Positions 51,936 through 60,446 of a stretch of DNA of 64,000 bases are shown here, in pieces. Position 1 is the first letter of the stretch. Each line of letters begins with the position of its first letter. A program made the position numbers and the translations under genes. Origin of the DNA: Pseudomonas sp. WS 5079 (GTDB lineage: Bacteria > Pseudomonadota > Gammaproteobacteria > Pseudomonadales > Pseudomonadaceae); contig NZ_JAAQWN010000004.1 in NCBI RefSeq assembly GCF_012985465.1, positions 186,001 through 250,000 of the forward strand, written 5' to 3'. The notes under the pieces were generated by a model that saw only the letters and a list, made by a program, of their open reading frames with translations, ran no database searches and was not told the origin of the DNA.

Positions 51936-53810
51936 CTACCGGATGGTGCCACGCAGTGCCAGCACTTGTTCCTGCAAAGCCTGTGGCGTCGCCTGCTCCA
52001 CTGCCAACGGCGGCCCCGCCACCAACGTCACCCGCGACCAGATCCGGTGAAAGATCCCCTTGTTCGGATCGCGGCTGAAAAAGCTCCCCCACAACCCCTG
52101 CAACGCCATGGGAATCACCGGTACCGGCGTTTCCTCGAGAATCCGCGTCACGCCACTCTTGAATTCGTTGATCTCACCGTCGCCGGTCAACTTGCCTTCC
52201 GGGAAGATGCACACCAGCTCGCCGTCCTTCAGGTATTGGCTGATACGCTGGAAAGCCTTTTCGTAGATCTCCAGGTCTTCATGGCGCCCGGCAATCGGAA
52301 TGGTGCCGGCCGTGCGGAAGATAAAGTTGAGCACCGGCAGGCGGTAGATCTTGTAATACATCACAAAGCGAATCGGCCGACGCACCGCGCCGCCAATCAG
52401 CAGTGCATCGACAAACGACACATGGTTGCACACCAGCAACGCCGCGCCTTCGTCCGGGATGTGTTGCAGGTCGCGATGCTGCACGCGGTACATGGAGTGG
52501 CCGAGCAGCCAGATCATGAAGCGCATGGTGAACTCGGGAACAATCCTGAAGATGTAGGTGTTGACCGCGATATTAAGCAGCGACACCACCAGGAACAGCT
52601 CGGGGATCGACAGCTTGGCCACGCTCAGCAGCAGGATGGTGACAATCGCCGAGACCACCATGAACAGCGCATTGAGAATATTGTTGGCAGCGATCACCCG
52701 CGCCCGCTCGTTTTCAGCGGTACGCGACTGGATCAAGGCATACAGCGGCACGATATAGAAACCGCCGAACACCCCCAGGCCAAGGATATCGATCAACACC
52801 CACCAGGCCTGGCCGTAACCCAACACCGCCAGCCAATCGTTGGCCTGGACGTTCTGCGGGAAGCCGCCAGAATGCCACCACAGCAACAGGCCAAACACCG
52901 TCAGGCCGAATGACCCGAAGGGCACCAGGCCGATTTCCACCTTACGCCCGGAGAGTTTTTCGCAGAGCATCGAGCCCAACGCGATACCGACCGAGAACAC
53001 CGTGAGGATCAGGGTCACCACGGTCTCATCGCCATACAGCCACTCTTTGGCGTAGGCCGGGATTTGCGTGAGGTAGATCGCCCCGACAAACCAGAACCAC
53101 GAGTTGCCGACAATCGAGCGCGACACCGCGGGTGTCTGCCCCAGGCCCAAGCGCAAGGTGGCCCAGGATTGGCTGAAGATATTCCAGTCCAGGCGCATCT
53201 GGGGGCTGGACGCCGCGGCGCGCGGGATCGCCCGGCTGGCCAGGTAGCCCAGCACGGCAATCGCGACAATCGCCGTGGACACCACCGGCGCGTAGTGCGC
53301 AGAGGACATCATCACCCCAGCGCCGATAGTCCCGGCGAGGATTGCCAGGAACGTGCCCATTTCCACCAGGCCGTTACCGCCCACCAACTCCTCTTCATGC
53401 AGCGCTTGCGGCATGATTGAGTACTTCACCGGGCCAAACAGCGCCGAGTGGGTGCCCATGGCAAACAGCGCCAGCAACATCAGCTCCAGGTGGTTGGTCA
53501 TAAAGCCCACGGCGCCGATGGCCATGATCACGATCTCGCCGATCTTGATCGCGCGGATCAGCGCATCCTTGTTGAATTTCTCGCCAAACTGCCCGGCAAG
53601 GGCCGAGAACAGGAAGAACGGCAGGATAAACAACAAGGCGCAGAGGTTGACCCAGATCGAGCGATCGCCCTCGATGGCCAGCTTGTAGAGAATGGCGAGG
53701 ATCAACGACTGCTTGAAGATATTGTCGTTGAACGCCCCCAGGGACTGGGTGATGAAGAACGGCAGAAAGCGCCGTTTGCGCAGCAAGGTAAATTGCGAGG
53801 GGTGACTCAT
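51936..53810 (-). CDS. MFS transporter fused to a PlsC-type acyltransferase
   Basis: A 624-residue protein. Residues about 1-400 are an MFS domain of the LplT type (FFITQSLGAFNDNIFKQSLIL). Residues about 430-624 are a PlsC/1-acylglycerol-3-phosphate acyltransferase domain with NHVSFVDALL (HX4D) and IFPEGKLTGDGE. This resembles the lysophospholipid repair systems LplT-Aas, but without the acyl-ACP synthetase domain that follows in longer fusions. It probably moves lysophospholipids across the inner membrane and re-acylates them. The end is at 51936, close to the inverted repeat. Confidence 0.9.
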   Translation of the reverse strand: MSHPSQFTLLRKRRFLPFFITQSLGAFNDNIFKQSLILAILYKLAIEGDRSIWVNLCALLFILPFFLFSALAGQFGEKFNKDALIRAIKIGEIVIMAIGAVGFMTNHLELMLLALFAMGTHSALFGPVKYSIMPQALHEEELVGGNGLVEMGTFLAILAGTIGAGVMMSSAHYAPVVSTAIVAIAVLGYLASRAIPRAAASSPQMRLDWNIFSQSWATLRLGLGQTPAVSRSIVGNSWFWFVGAIYLTQIPAYAKEWLYGDETVVTLILTVFSVGIALGSMLCEKLSGRKVEIGLVPFGSFGLTVFGLLLWWHSGGFPQNVQANDWLAVLGYGQAWWVLIDILGLGVFGGFYIVPLYALIQSRTAENERARVIAANNILNALFMVVSAIVTILLLSVAKLSIPELFLVVSLLNIAVNTYIFRIVPEFTMRFMIWLLGHSMYRVQHRDLQHIPDEGAALLVCNHVSFVDALLIGGAVRRPIRFVMYYKIYRLPVLNFIFRTAGTIPIAGRHEDLEIYEKAFQRISQYLKDGELVCIFPEGKLTGDGEINEFKSGVTRILEETPVPVIPMALQGLWGSFFSRDPNKGIFHRIWSRVTLVAGPPLAVEQATPQALQEQVLALRGTIR

Positions 53811-53824
53811 CGTCCGTGTTCCTG

Positions 53825-53860
53825 CGTGGCCTGAAGGCTTTATTGATTTTTCAGGCCACG
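53825..53860. terminator. Inverted repeat between TDT transporter and MFS-PlsC genes
   Basis: CGTGGCCTGAA and TTCAGGCCACG form an 11-bp stem with a 14-nt loop in the 67-bp gap. It lies 18 bp after the stop of the TDT gene, in the right place for a terminator, but no T run follows. Confidence 0.5.
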
Positions 53861-53877
53861 ACTTTACCTAATCCCGC

Positions 53878-55032
53878 TTACTTATTCCCCACCCCTGCAA
53901 TACACGGTGAAACAAAAAGCTCACCTTTATAGGCGCCCTGCACCGTGCGCTTGCTGACCACCAGCCACATCAGGGCCAGGGCGGCGACCAGCACGCTGCC
54001 GGTCACGCTGAAAAATGCCAGGTGCAAGGTACTGCCCAGTTTCAAGGTGGTCAGGGCATACACCCCCAGCGGGAAGGTAAAGCCCCACCAGCCGAGGTTG
54101 AATGGAATACCTGCGCGCAGGTAACGCAGGGTGATCAGCACCGCAATCAACATCCACCACAGGCCCAGGCCCCACAGGGTGATGCCGGCGACCAGCCCCA
54201 GGCCGGCGGCAATCTCGCCGATGCCGGCAAAGCCATTGGCAGCGAAGATCGCCGGCGCGTCCTGGCCAAGCAGCAACATACCCAGGGCGCCGGTGCCGAT
54301 CGGGCCAAGGGCCAGCCAGCTCGACGCGGCCATGTTGGCGTGGGGCAGTTTGTGCAGGGCCATGCGCAGCATCAGGATTGTCAGAATGCTGAACGCAACC
54401 GGTAGGGAAAATGCCCAGAGTACGTAGCTGGTCACCAGCATCACCAGTTGCGAATGAGCGTCGGCCAGGTGCGGCGCCAACAGGCCACCACTGGCAGCGG
54501 CGACTTCGGCCGCCACCACCGGCAGCAGCCAGACGGCTGTCATCTGGTCGATGCTATGTTCCTGGCGTGTAAACATCATGAACGGGATCAGCACCCCGCA
54601 CGCCAGGGCCATGGCCACGTCCAGCCACCACAGGGCCTCAGCCAGTTGCACCACGCCCTCGCCCCAGCGCGGCAGGCCAAACAGCAGCAGGCCGTTGATG
54701 ATGGTCGCCAGGCCCATGGGAATGGTGCCGAAGAACATCGAGACCGTGGAGTGTCCGAAAATTCGCCGCGCCTCGTGAAAAAACATCACCCAGCGCGCGG
54801 CGTATAGGCCGCTGAACAATACAAACAGAAAGATTGTCAGCAACCACAACCCTTCGGCGATGGCGTAGACACCCGGCAGTTGCACCGGCACTTGCGCCAG
54901 GGCCAACGCCAGCACGCCGGTGCCCATGGTGGCGGCGAACCAGTTGGGGGTGAACTGGCGAATCACTTCCCTGGGAGCGGCGAGATGGCTGAACGGTTTA
55001 TAGCTGGGGGTGATGCTATTGGGGCACGTCAT
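53878..55032 (-). CDS. TDT/SLAC1-family transporter (TehA-like)
   Basis: A 384-residue membrane protein with about ten hydrophobic helices. It begins with a polar segment and then FTPNWFAATMGTGVLALALAQ, the sequence typical of the tellurite-resistance/dicarboxylate transporter (TDT) family, and has ARWVMFFHEARRIFGHSTVSMFFGTIPMGLATIINGLL. Related proteins carry malate, sulfite or other anions. The substrate is unknown here. It is on the minus strand with its own upstream gap of 92 bp to the MFS gene. Confidence 0.9.
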   Translation of the reverse strand: MTCPNSITPSYKPFSHLAAPREVIRQFTPNWFAATMGTGVLALALAQVPVQLPGVYAIAEGLWLLTIFLFVLFSGLYAARWVMFFHEARRIFGHSTVSMFFGTIPMGLATIINGLLLFGLPRWGEGVVQLAEALWWLDVAMALACGVLIPFMMFTRQEHSIDQMTAVWLLPVVAAEVAAASGGLLAPHLADAHSQLVMLVTSYVLWAFSLPVAFSILTILMLRMALHKLPHANMAASSWLALGPIGTGALGMLLLGQDAPAIFAANGFAGIGEIAAGLGLVAGITLWGLGLWWMLIAVLITLRYLRAGIPFNLGWWGFTFPLGVYALTTLKLGSTLHLAFFSVTGSVLVAALALMWLVVSKRTVQGAYKGELFVSPCIAGVGNK

Positions 55033-55124
55033 GGCTTATTCCTCTTCCTCGTATGAGGTTGAGCCCATGATAGAAGCGCAACGAATATCTATATAACGGG
55101 TAATATCTCTAACTGTTATCTGTT

Positions 55125-56315
55125 TTACCTATATACAGCCTTGGCGGATGCTTGCTTCATCAAGCCAATCAAGGCCCCGAGCGCCAGGACGATCAGCACC
55201 GCACCGTAGCCGTCGGTGGTTGCGATCAGGCCAAAGCTGCGGGTCAGGTTGCCCGCCAGCAGGGACGGCAGGCAAAACGCCAGGTAACTGAGGACGTAGA
55301 ACGCCGACATCAACCCGGCCCGCTCATGGGGCAAGGCCAAGGGCACCACACTGCGCACCGCGCCAAGGAACCCCGCGCCAAATCCGCTGCCCGCCACCAG
55401 TGTGGCGAGGAAAAACAGTGGCAGGCTGGCGCTGTGGACCGCACCGAGGATCAACGCGACGCCCACGGCCAACAGGCCTGCCCCCAGGCGCAGCACCTTG
55501 TCCGCCGGGCGATTGCGCAGGCTGAAAATCATCACCGCGCCGCTCAAGGTCAACACCGCGACCAGGCCGCCACCGATCAGGTTGGAAGTCGATCCGGTTG
55601 CCGCCCGCACCAGCGACGGCGCCAGCGACAAGTAGAAACCGCTCATGGCCCACACGGCAATATCCACCGGCAGCGACAGCCACAAGGCCCGGCGCGCCTG
55701 GGGCGGCACATGCAGGGTCGGCCATAGCGAGGCCAGCGCGCCCGGCATGCGGCTGACGCTTTCGGGCAGCCGCCACACATACAGGCTCTGCAACAGCAGC
55801 AGCGCGAACAAGGCCCAATAGATCAACTGGGTCGGCAGCGGCGCGAACTCCACCAGCAAACTGCTGCCCATGGCGCCGCAGGCCATGCCCAGCAACGGCG
55901 CGACACTGTTGACCAACGGGCCCTGCTGACGGTCGGTGTCGAGCAACGCAGCGCCAAGCACAGCGGTGGCCATGCCTGTGGCAAACCCCTGCAAGGTTCG
56001 GGCGGCGATCAGCCAGGCGACACTGTCGGCGTAGATAAACAGCAGCATCGCCAGCATATTCAGCACCAGCGCGGTAAAGATCACCGGCTTGCGCCCCAGG
56101 TAATCCGACAGTGAACCGACGGTCAACAACGCGGCCAGCAGGCTCAAGGCATAGACACCGAAGATCAGGGTTAGGGTGCCTGCGGAAAAGTGCAGGCCCT
56201 CCTGGTAAAGGTGATACAACGGCGTCGGCGCGCTGGAGGCGGCAAGAAACGTCAGCAAGGTGATCGCCAGGAACACCAGGCTGGAACGATGAGAAGTGAC
56301 GCTGGACATGGGCAC
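55125..56315 (-). CDS. MFS transporter, probable drug exporter
   Basis: A 396-residue major facilitator protein with twelve predicted helices. It shows LTFLAASSAPTPLYHLYQEGLHFS in the first helix region and YALSLLAALLTVGSLSDYLGRKPVIF, the conserved loop 2-3 motif (GxLSDxxGRKxxI), and RTLQGFATGMATAVLGAAL. It diverges from a TetR-family regulator 84 bp away, the usual arrangement of a regulated exporter. Substrate unknown. Confidence 0.93.
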   Translation of the reverse strand: MPMSSVTSHRSSLVFLAITLLTFLAASSAPTPLYHLYQEGLHFSAGTLTLIFGVYALSLLAALLTVGSLSDYLGRKPVIFTALVLNMLAMLLFIYADSVAWLIAARTLQGFATGMATAVLGAALLDTDRQQGPLVNSVAPLLGMACGAMGSSLLVEFAPLPTQLIYWALFALLLLQSLYVWRLPESVSRMPGALASLWPTLHVPPQARRALWLSLPVDIAVWAMSGFYLSLAPSLVRAATGSTSNLIGGGLVAVLTLSGAVMIFSLRNRPADKVLRLGAGLLAVGVALILGAVHSASLPLFFLATLVAGSGFGAGFLGAVRSVVPLALPHERAGLMSAFYVLSYLAFCLPSLLAGNLTRSFGLIATTDGYGAVLIVLALGALIGLMKQASAKAVYR

Positions 56316-56399
56316 GCTCCGCTAAAGCTAATATTTTGCTTTTGTGCAGTGTGCTACTGGGTCGCGCTTAAAGCAAATTCTTTGTGTTAAGGTTTTGGC

Positions 56400-56945
56400 A
56401 TGGCGATAAAAGAAGGCCTCCGCCCGGGGGGCCGTAGTGCCCGGGTACAAGAATCGGTTCATTCGGCGGTGCGTCAGCTACTGCAGGAGCAAGAGCGCGC
56501 CAGCGTGACGGTGCCGCAGATCGCCGCACGCGCGGGAGTCACACCGTCGACCATCTACCGGCGCTGGGGCGACCTCGCCGCCCTGCTCGCCGACGTCGCC
56601 CTGGCCCGCATGCGTCCCGACAGTGAACCGGCCAACACCGGCAGCCTGCGCGGCGACCTGCAAGCCTGGGCCGAACAATACCTGGATGAGATGAGCTCGG
56701 AACCGGGGCGCAACATGATGCGCGACGTACAGTGCAGCCAGACGCCGGGGTACTGCGTGACGATTCTGGGTGGGCAACTGCAGGTAATCGTGGATCGTTA
56801 CCAAGGTAGCGGCCAGGCGTTGCCCAGCATAGATCGGTTGATCAATCTGCTGGCGGCGCCGACGGTGTTTCGAATTTTGTTTGGCGCTGCGCCGATGCGG
56901 GTTGAGGAGCTGCATGAGCTGATCGAGATTGCGCTGCACACCTGA
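56400..56945 (+). CDS. TetR-family transcriptional regulator
   Basis: A 181-residue protein with an N-terminal HTH (ASVTVPQIAARAGVTPSTIYRRWGDLAALLADVALARM) and a C-terminal ligand-binding/dimerisation domain (LRGDLQAWAEQYLDEMSSEPGRNMMRDV). It diverges from the MFS exporter gene and presumably represses it until its ligand binds. The ATG follows directly on GGTTTTGGC, a weak ribosome site. Confidence 0.94.
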   Translation: MAIKEGLRPGGRSARVQESVHSAVRQLLQEQERASVTVPQIAARAGVTPSTIYRRWGDLAALLADVALARMRPDSEPANTGSLRGDLQAWAEQYLDEMSSEPGRNMMRDVQCSQTPGYCVTILGGQLQVIVDRYQGSGQALPSIDRLINLLAAPTVFRILFGAAPMRVEELHELIEIALHT

Positions 56946-56965
56946 CCCAACTGTGTGTGGGCTTG

Positions 56966-57054
56966 TGTGGGAGCGGGCTTGCCCGCGATAGCGGCGGGTC
57001 AGTTAAAGAGGTATTGACTGACACTCTGCTATCGCGGGCAAGCCCGCTCCTACA
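56966..57054. repeat. REPIN (paired REP sequences)
   Basis: TGTGGGAGCGGGCTTGCCCG on the left is inverted on the right as CGGGCAAGCCCGCTCCTACA, with CGATAGC and GCTATCG continuing the pairing inward. The arms are a common REP form of fluorescent pseudomonads. It lies between the TetR gene and the ABC permease end. Confidence 0.9.
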
Positions 57055-57080
57055 CAAACCCACACATCTTTAGACCTGGC

Positions 57081-57860
57081 TTAGGTACGCATCCCACGCC
57101 CACTCACCAGCAACCGCGCGCACCCGATATACAACACCACCGTCGCCGCGATCATGAACGTAATCGCCACGCTGATCTTGATATCCGACACCCCAAGAAT
57201 CCCGTAGCGGAACGCGTTGACCATATGCAGCACCGGGTTGGCCATCGACACGGTCTGCCAGAACGGCGGCAGCAAGGTAATCGAATAAAACACCCCGCCC
57301 AGGTAAGTCAGCGGCGTCAGCACAAAGGTCGGGATGATCGAGATGTCATCGAAGTTGCGCGCGAACACTGCGTTGATAAAGCCCAGCAGCGAGAAGATCG
57401 TCGCCGTCAGCACCACCACCAGGATGGTCACCCCCAGGTGATGCACCTGCAGGTCGGTGAAGAACATCGACAGCACCGTCACGATCGCCCCGACCATCAA
57501 GCCGCGCAGTACGCCGCCCAGGGTGTAGCCGATCAGGATGGTGTGCGGCGACACCGGTGACACCATCAGTTCCTCAATGGACCGCTGGAACTTGCTGCCA
57601 AAGAAGCTCGACACCACGTTGCCATAGGAGTTGGTGATCACCGACATCATGATCAACCCCGGCACGATGTATTCCATGTAGGTGAAGCCGCCCATATCGC
57701 CAATCTGCCGGCCGATCAGGTTCCCGAAGATCACGAAGTACAGGACCATGGTGATCGCTGGTGGCAGCAGGGTTTGCGGCCAGATGCGCATGAAGCGCTT
57801 CACTTCGCGGTAGACGATGGTGTTGAGCGCTACCAGGTTGGGTTGGAACTCGGAACTCAT
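57081..57860 (-). CDS. ABC-2 type transporter permease (YadH-like)
   Basis: A 259-residue membrane protein: MSSEFQPNLVALNTIVYREVKRFMRIWPQTLLPPAITMVLYFVIFG, then FTYMEYIVPGLIMMSVITNSYGNVVSSFFGSKFQRSIEELMVSP, the ABC2_membrane signature. The ATPase gene overlaps it by 4 bp and lies upstream in the same transcript. The pair corresponds in order to PA2811-PA2812 of P. aeruginosa as I recall it, and to E. coli YadGH. Substrate unknown. Confidence 0.94.
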   Translation of the reverse strand: MSSEFQPNLVALNTIVYREVKRFMRIWPQTLLPPAITMVLYFVIFGNLIGRQIGDMGGFTYMEYIVPGLIMMSVITNSYGNVVSSFFGSKFQRSIEELMVSPVSPHTILIGYTLGGVLRGLMVGAIVTVLSMFFTDLQVHHLGVTILVVVLTATIFSLLGFINAVFARNFDDISIIPTFVLTPLTYLGGVFYSITLLPPFWQTVSMANPVLHMVNAFRYGILGVSDIKISVAITFMIAATVVLYIGCARLLVSGRGMRT

Positions 57861-58789
57861 ACCGCCACCTTCGCCAGATTTTTCTCCACCAGGGACACGA
57901 ACAGCTCCTCAAGGCGATTGGTTTTGTTACGCAGGCTCAACACTTCAATGTTCTGCAACGCCAACTGGCTGAACAGCGCGGTGATGCCCACGGCTTTATC
58001 GACCTGGACTTCCAGCGTATGGCTGTCTACCAGGCGGGTTGGGTAGCCGATCAGTTGCGGAGGCACCGACAGGTTGTTCTTCAGGTCGAGCAGGAACGTC
58101 TCCACATGCAACTGGCCCAGCAGGTTGCGCATGCTGGTGTTCTCGACAATGGTGCCGTGGTCAATGATGCCGATGTTGCGGCACAACTGTTCAGCCTCTT
58201 CCAGGTAGTGGGTGGTGAGGATGATGGTGATGCCTTTCTGGTTCAGTTCGGTGAGGAAGGTCCACATCGAGCGCCGCAATTCGATGTCCACCCCTGCCGT
58301 CGGTTCGTCGAGGATCAGCAGGCGTGGCTCGTGCACCAAGGCACGGGCGATCATCAGGCGCCGCTTCATGCCGCCGGACAGCGAGCGTGATGGCACGTCG
58401 CGCTTGTCCCACAACCCCAGCTGGGTCAGGTATTGCTCGGCGCGCTCCTTGGCGATCTTCGGCGGGATGCCGTAGTAACCGGCCTGGGTCACCACGATAT
58501 CGAAGGTCTTTTCAAACTGGTTGAAGTTGAACTCCTGGGGCACCACGCCAATGCTGCGCTTGAGCGCGGCCGGGGATTTATCCAGGTCATGGCCAAAGAT
58601 ATTCACCGTGCCACTGGTCTTGTTGACCAGGGTCGACAGAATGCCGATGGTGGTGGATTTGCCGGCACCGTTGGGGCCGAGCAACGCGAAAAAATCACCT
58701 TCGGCGACATCCAGATCGATACCACTCAGGGCCTGGAAACCGTTGCCGTAGGTTTTGGTTAGCTGCCGGATGGACAGAGCGGAACTCAT
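57857..58789 (-). CDS. ABC transporter ATP-binding protein (YadG-like)
   Basis: A 310-residue ATPase with Walker A GPNGAGKST (38-46), Q-loop VVPQEFNF, ABC signature LSGGMKRRLMIARAL, Walker B LLILDEPTAGVD and H-loop ILTTHYLEEAEQL. The tail after residue about 230 is an accessory domain common in this subfamily. It overlaps the permease gene by 4 bp and forms an export-type transporter with it. Confidence 0.96.
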   Translation of the reverse strand: MSSALSIRQLTKTYGNGFQALSGIDLDVAEGDFFALLGPNGAGKSTTIGILSTLVNKTSGTVNIFGHDLDKSPAALKRSIGVVPQEFNFNQFEKTFDIVVTQAGYYGIPPKIAKERAEQYLTQLGLWDKRDVPSRSLSGGMKRRLMIARALVHEPRLLILDEPTAGVDIELRRSMWTFLTELNQKGITIILTTHYLEEAEQLCRNIGIIDHGTIVENTSMRNLLGQLHVETFLLDLKNNLSVPPQLIGYPTRLVDSHTLEVQVDKAVGITALFSQLALQNIEVLSLRNKTNRLEELFVSLVEKNLAKVAV

Positions 58790-58923
58790 ATCGGATTACG
58801 CACCAAGGAAGGGAATAGAAAGAATAGATAAGGGCGCGCCCTACGTAATACAACTGCGGCGCACGGCGAGCATGGTGCTTGCCCGCGCCGCACAAGTACA
58901 GTCACCTGTATTAATAGTCAGTA

Positions 58924-59541
58924 TTAAGTCAACGCGGTCATCACCGCTTTTTGATAGGCCGGGCGTTGCTGCAAGCGCTGGTACCACGCCTCCAGGTGGG
59001 GCATTGCCGGGCGCTCGATAGGCATCTCGAACCAGGCATAGATAAAGCTGCCCAGGGGAATATCGCCCATGCCGATCTCGGTGCCGGACAGGTAGGGCTG
59101 GCCGGCCAAGGCCTGGTCCACGGTTTTCAACACCTCGATACAGGCATTGCGCCCGGCATGGATGCTGTCCCAGTTCTGCCGCTCGGCCGGCGTGCGCAGG
59201 ATGCCCCAGAACACCGTCTTGAACGGTTCGGCAAAGGTCGAGGTGGTCCAGTCCATCCACTTCTCGGCATTGGCCCGCGCTTGCAGGTCCTTGGGGTACC
59301 AGCTCGAGGCCTGCTTGGCGCAGAGGTAGCGCACGATGGTGTTGGATTCCCATAACACGAACTCGCCGTCCTCGATCATCGGCACCCGGCCATTGGGGTT
59401 CAACGCCCGGTACTGCGGCGTATCGACCACACCAAAGGCCCCGCCCGCATCAATTGCCTCATAGTCCAGGCCGAGTTCCTCGGCGCACCACAGTGCCTTC
59501 CTGACATTTGACGAATTTTTACGACCCCAGATCCTCAGCAT
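58924..59541 (-). CDS. Glutathione S-transferase family protein
   Basis: A 205-residue protein with the thioredoxin-like GST N-domain (MLRIWGRKNSSNVRKALWCAEELGLDYEAID, NPNGRVPMIEDGEFVLWESNTIVRYL, where the ES pair binds the glutathione glutamyl group) and the helical C-domain (AGQPYLSGTEIGMGDIPLGSFIYAWFE). It is on the minus strand between the ABC genes and the transglutaminase-like gene, the same order as PA2813 in P. aeruginosa from memory. Confidence 0.95.
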   Translation of the reverse strand: MLRIWGRKNSSNVRKALWCAEELGLDYEAIDAGGAFGVVDTPQYRALNPNGRVPMIEDGEFVLWESNTIVRYLCAKQASSWYPKDLQARANAEKWMDWTTSTFAEPFKTVFWGILRTPAERQNWDSIHAGRNACIEVLKTVDQALAGQPYLSGTEIGMGDIPLGSFIYAWFEMPIERPAMPHLEAWYQRLQQRPAYQKAVMTALT

Positions 59542-59584
59542 GACCGCCTCCCAGTGGATGAATGCCGGAGCAGCATACGCCGGT

Positions 59585-60244
59585 TCAGCCGCGACTCAAA
59601 TCGCTCTGCATATCACCCAACAACTGCGGCGACTGCTCGCCAAACAGGTGCGGGTAACATTTCTTTATGTGGGCAAAGAAGAATGCCTCGGGCACCTCGG
59701 CAAACTGTCCATGGTCCACCACATACTCCATGGAGCGCTGGCCCTGGCGGTTGAACGGGTGAAACACACTGTCGTTGATTCCGTCGAAATCCAGGGGCGG
59801 CACATCGAACAACTCGCACAATTGCTGGTTGAACGCCGGTGTGGCCTTGACCCAACGCCCATCCAGGTACAGCTCCGTGTAGCCATGCATGGCGAACACA
59901 TCACTCTTGAGCAACTCGATCAGGCGCGGCGTCGATAAATGATTGCGCACATCCGCCAGGCCAATACGCGACGGTATTCCGCAATGCCGGGCGCAAGCCG
60001 CCAGCAGGGTGGCCTTGGGCACGCAATAGCTCTGGCCCGCTGCCAGGGCGTAGCTGCCACGCAGGGTTTGCGGATCGCGACTGAAGGTGTAAGGGTTGTA
60101 GCGCACCGCTTCACGCACGGCGTAATAGAGACTGACTGCCTGGTCACGGGGATCGAGGCTCGAACCTCGATGTTTTTCGGCGAACTCCACCACCGCAGGG
60201 TGGTCACTATCGATGAAGCGGCTGGGACTCAAGTACGCATTCAT
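59585..60244 (-). CDS. Transglutaminase-like superfamily protein
   Basis: I start at the ATG at 60244 (MNAYLSPSRFIDSDHPAVVEFAEKH), giving 219 residues; the frame is open further upstream without support. The transglutaminase-like core has the catalytic cysteine in GQSYCVPKATLLAACARHCGIPSRIG and the histidine in MHGYTELYLDGRWVKATPAFN, the usual Cys-His-Asp order. Such proteins act as cysteine proteases or acyl transferases; the substrate is unknown. Confidence 0.92.
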   Translation of the reverse strand: MNAYLSPSRFIDSDHPAVVEFAEKHRGSSLDPRDQAVSLYYAVREAVRYNPYTFSRDPQTLRGSYALAAGQSYCVPKATLLAACARHCGIPSRIGLADVRNHLSTPRLIELLKSDVFAMHGYTELYLDGRWVKATPAFNQQLCELFDVPPLDFDGINDSVFHPFNRQGQRSMEYVVDHGQFAEVPEAFFFAHIKKCYPHLFGEQSPQLLGDMQSDLSRG

Positions 60245-60446
60245 GGGGATTGTCTCCGAGGCGAGCCTGGAGTCTAACCACAGGTCCGACCGAGGGATAA
60301 CGACGATTCGGCCAAATGTCGGCGCCTGCTGCCTGTGACTGGAGAGCACTTCCCGCCACACCACGTAACACCCTCAGGCACCGCTTTTTCGGATGCCGAC
60401 TAAGCTCTGAGGGTGCTTCTGCCCCTGGTTTCACGGAGGATTGAAT

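Noticed and set aside
50351..57054. CRISPR-like repeats in the intergenic regions
   Set aside because: The repeats are inverted REP doublets, not regularly spaced direct repeats, and no cas gene is in the window.
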